Assembly (NCBI GenBank): GCA_020428645.1
Contig: JAGQMN010000009.1
Coordinates: forward strand, 1-32,247
Source of the DNA: Patescibacteria group bacterium
GTDB lineage: Bacteria > Patescibacteriota > Minisyncoccia > Phycocordibacterales > UBA1006
Reading direction: 5' to 3'
DNA length: 32,247 bases
In this document: one piece after another, positions 31,323 through 32,247 of the stretch
How the letters are laid out: every line of letters starts with the position of its first letter
How positions within the stretch are numbered: position 1 is the stretch's first letter
Notes under the pieces: generated by a model
The model's input: only the letters and a program-made list of their open reading frames with translations
Told to the model about the DNA's origin: nothing
Databases searched by the model: none
Program-made: the position numbers and the translations under genes

Positions 31323-31877
31323 ATGGAATGGCTAACCCAAGCAATTATTACTCTGACACCACTTGCCCTTGTGGTGCTCCTTTTGGCTGCTATGGCAATT
31401 GGATGGATTGTATATGGATTTCGTGGATATGGTCACTGGTTCCGACGATTTCACCGATACCGAGCAATCCCTACCCGTCGCCAAATGCGTCGTGGCTATG
31501 GGTACGTTGAGTACGTTCCTGAGGTTATCAACCAACCAGTGATGCAACCACAGGCGCGACCTCCGCAGATTATTACGAAACCTAAACCTGTTATTACCAC
31601 CCCGGTAGTAGAGGCGCCTGTATCGTACTCAACCAAAGATGACCTCCAGGTAATCGAAGGAATTGGTCCAAAAGTAGAAGAGGTGCTCAATCAAAACGGT
31701 ATCTATACCTGGCACGAATTATCACAGACACCGATTGATAACATTGATGTGATGTTGAAACGAGCTGGTCTCACTCTCCAAGATCCTACCACCTGGGCAA
31801 AGCAGGCGTACATGGCCTACACCGGTGATTGGGATGAACTAAAAGCATATCAAGATATTCTTCACGGAGGTAAATAA
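31323..31877 (+). CDS. Membrane-anchored helix-hairpin-helix protein
   Basis: 184 aa. One membrane helix (about 9-31, TLTPLALVVLLLAAMAIGWI), a strongly basic juxtamembrane segment (RGYGHWFRRFHRYR, TRRQMRRGYG), a Pro-rich linker (about 70-98) and a C-terminal helix-hairpin-helix module (DDLQVIEGIGPKVEEVLNQN, then GIYTWHELSQTPID and LKRAGL, 106-155). HhH modules of this kind bind DNA or act as protein adaptors. A membrane-tethered DNA-binding role, for example in DNA uptake or nucleoid anchoring, is possible but unproven. TATAGT 9 nt upstream suggests a leaderless mRNA. Confidence 0.85.
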   Translation: MEWLTQAIITLTPLALVVLLLAAMAIGWIVYGFRGYGHWFRRFHRYRAIPTRRQMRRGYGYVEYVPEVINQPVMQPQARPPQIITKPKPVITTPVVEAPVSYSTKDDLQVIEGIGPKVEEVLNQNGIYTWHELSQTPIDNIDVMLKRAGLTLQDPTTWAKQAYMAYTGDWDELKAYQDILHGGK

Positions 31878-31893
31878 AAACAACTCGCGGTTT

Positions 31894-31927
31894 AACCTAT
31901 TCAAGATACTTATGTGGGTTTTTTTAT
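31894..31927 (+). terminator. Weak terminator after the HhH gene
   Basis: AACC (31894-31897) pairs with GGTT (31917-31920), followed by a U-tract. The stem is short. Confidence 0.35.
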
Positions 31928-31943
31928 TACCTCCTTATCAATA

Positions 31944-31979
31944 AGTCATTCTATCATTCTATAGAATGATAGAATGACT
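31944..31979. repeat. Perfect 36-bp palindrome made of four octamers
   Basis: Two copies of TCATTCTA in a row meet two copies of TAGAATGA, with AG/CT at the ends; 18-bp arms and no loop. There is no U-tract on either side, so it is not an ordinary terminator. Confidence 0.95.
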
Positions 31980-31983
31980 ACAG

Positions 31984-32017
31984 AAAAACATAACTCCATA
32001 CATGGAGTTATGTTTTT
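31984..32017. terminator. Bidirectional terminator with 15-bp stem
   Basis: Perfect 15-bp stem (31984-31998 with 32003-32017), loop TACA, five to six U on both strands. It is shared by the HhH gene and the convergent gene from the right edge. Confidence 0.92.
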
Positions 32018-32072
32018 TAATGCTCTGGAATAAACCTGTGCGTAGTGTCCGTTCTGTGCCAGTACTCGCTAT

Positions 32073-32078
32073 ATTATA
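32073..32078 (-). promoter_or_regulatory. Isolated TATAAT after the right-edge gene
   Basis: A consensus -10 hexamer on the minus strand in the 85-bp spacer, with a poor -35. A transcript from here to the terminator at 31984 would be about 80 nt with no open frame. Confidence 0.25.
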
Positions 32079-32104
32079 TGACGTATCAAAACCAAAGACG
32101 AAGG

Positions 32105-32247
32105 TTACAACGATGCTTCTCCTTGATGTTCAATGTGTGTCTTCCAGAGCTTGCGACGAATTGATCGTAAAAAGAGGTACATCTCTTCATTATGCATAAC
32201 AAAGAGTACAGCTCCACCTACGACAAAAGCAACAAGCCCGCTTATCA
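32105..32247 (-). CDS. C-terminal end of a membrane protein
   Basis: Partial: 46 residues plus stop, entering from the right edge. One hydrophobic segment (SGLVAFVVGGAVLFVMH) is followed by a basic amphipathic stretch (LFLRSIRRKLWKTHIEH) and a short tail (QGEASL). Such an end, membrane helix then basic cytoplasmic helix, is common in polysaccharide or lipid-transfer membrane proteins, but no family can be named from so little. Confidence 0.7.
   Translation of the reverse strand, partial: ISGLVAFVVGGAVLFVMHNEEMYLFLRSIRRKLWKTHIEHQGEASL

Noticed and set aside
32002-32199. 65-codon plus-strand frame near the right edge
   Set aside because: It begins inside the terminator stem and overlaps the minus-strand membrane-protein end, which has better protein character.

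Overview
The window looks like a piece of a small, compact bacterial genome of the Patescibacteria (Candidate Phyla Radiation) type, probably Parcubacteria-like. The reasons are stripped-down versions of universal proteins (PheRS without tRNA-binding appendages, Obg without its C-terminal extension, a short ATP synthase delta subunit), many orphan membrane or secreted proteins, no recognisable Shine-Dalgarno sites, and very short intergenic spacers. The lineage is inferred from gene content only; no rRNA is present.

Layout. 1-302 is the start of an RND/ABC efflux adaptor (MFP, minus strand, cut by the window edge). 303-750 has no convincing protein gene but holds a strongly foldable stretch that I propose as a minus-strand structured RNA (about 494-664). 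A SIMPL-domain protein (751-1425) and an orphan two-part protein (1452-2264) follow. 2401-9072 is a complete F1Fo ATP synthase operon on the minus strand (AtpZ-like, atpB, E, F, H, A, G, D, C), with a c subunit carrying a two-carboxylate, sodium-type ion site. 9143-10130 holds an orphan gene's end, tRNA-Ile(GAT), a 22-bp duplication of that tRNA's 3' end enclosing a GC-rich palindromic segment, and a tRNA-like gene with a damaged anticodon loop. 10248-15758 holds an alpha/beta hydrolase, prfA, secreted and small orphans, rpmE, a coiled-coil lytic transglycosylase and rplY. 15833-18469 is pheS-pheT, in minimal form. 18585-31877 alternates conserved minus-strand genes (gatB, obgE, MYG1, YvlD-like membrane protein, yqeY, GH3, lepA) with plus-strand genes (exonuclease, rmuC, HhH protein and six AT-rich orphans). 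31944-32017 holds a perfect 36-bp palindrome and a bidirectional terminator. The tail of another membrane protein enters from the right edge.

Gene expression is the most consistent theme. About eighteen genes have a sigma70-like -10 box only 6-11 nt upstream of the start codon, so their mRNAs should begin at or within a few bases of the start codon (leaderless). Operon-internal genes also lack Shine-Dalgarno sites. The AT-rich plus-strand orphans differ: several have TTGACA-type -35 boxes and leaders of roughly 25-50 nt. Intrinsic terminators are frequent and often overlap the stop codon of one gene and the promoter of the next.

Together the genes cover energy coupling (ATP synthase), translation (PheRS, GatB, RF1, L25, L31, EF4, Obg, tRNAs), DNA/RNA turnover (ExoX-like, RmuC, MYG1), cell-wall and envelope work (transglycosylase, MFP, SIMPL, YvlD-like) and lineage-specific surface proteins.
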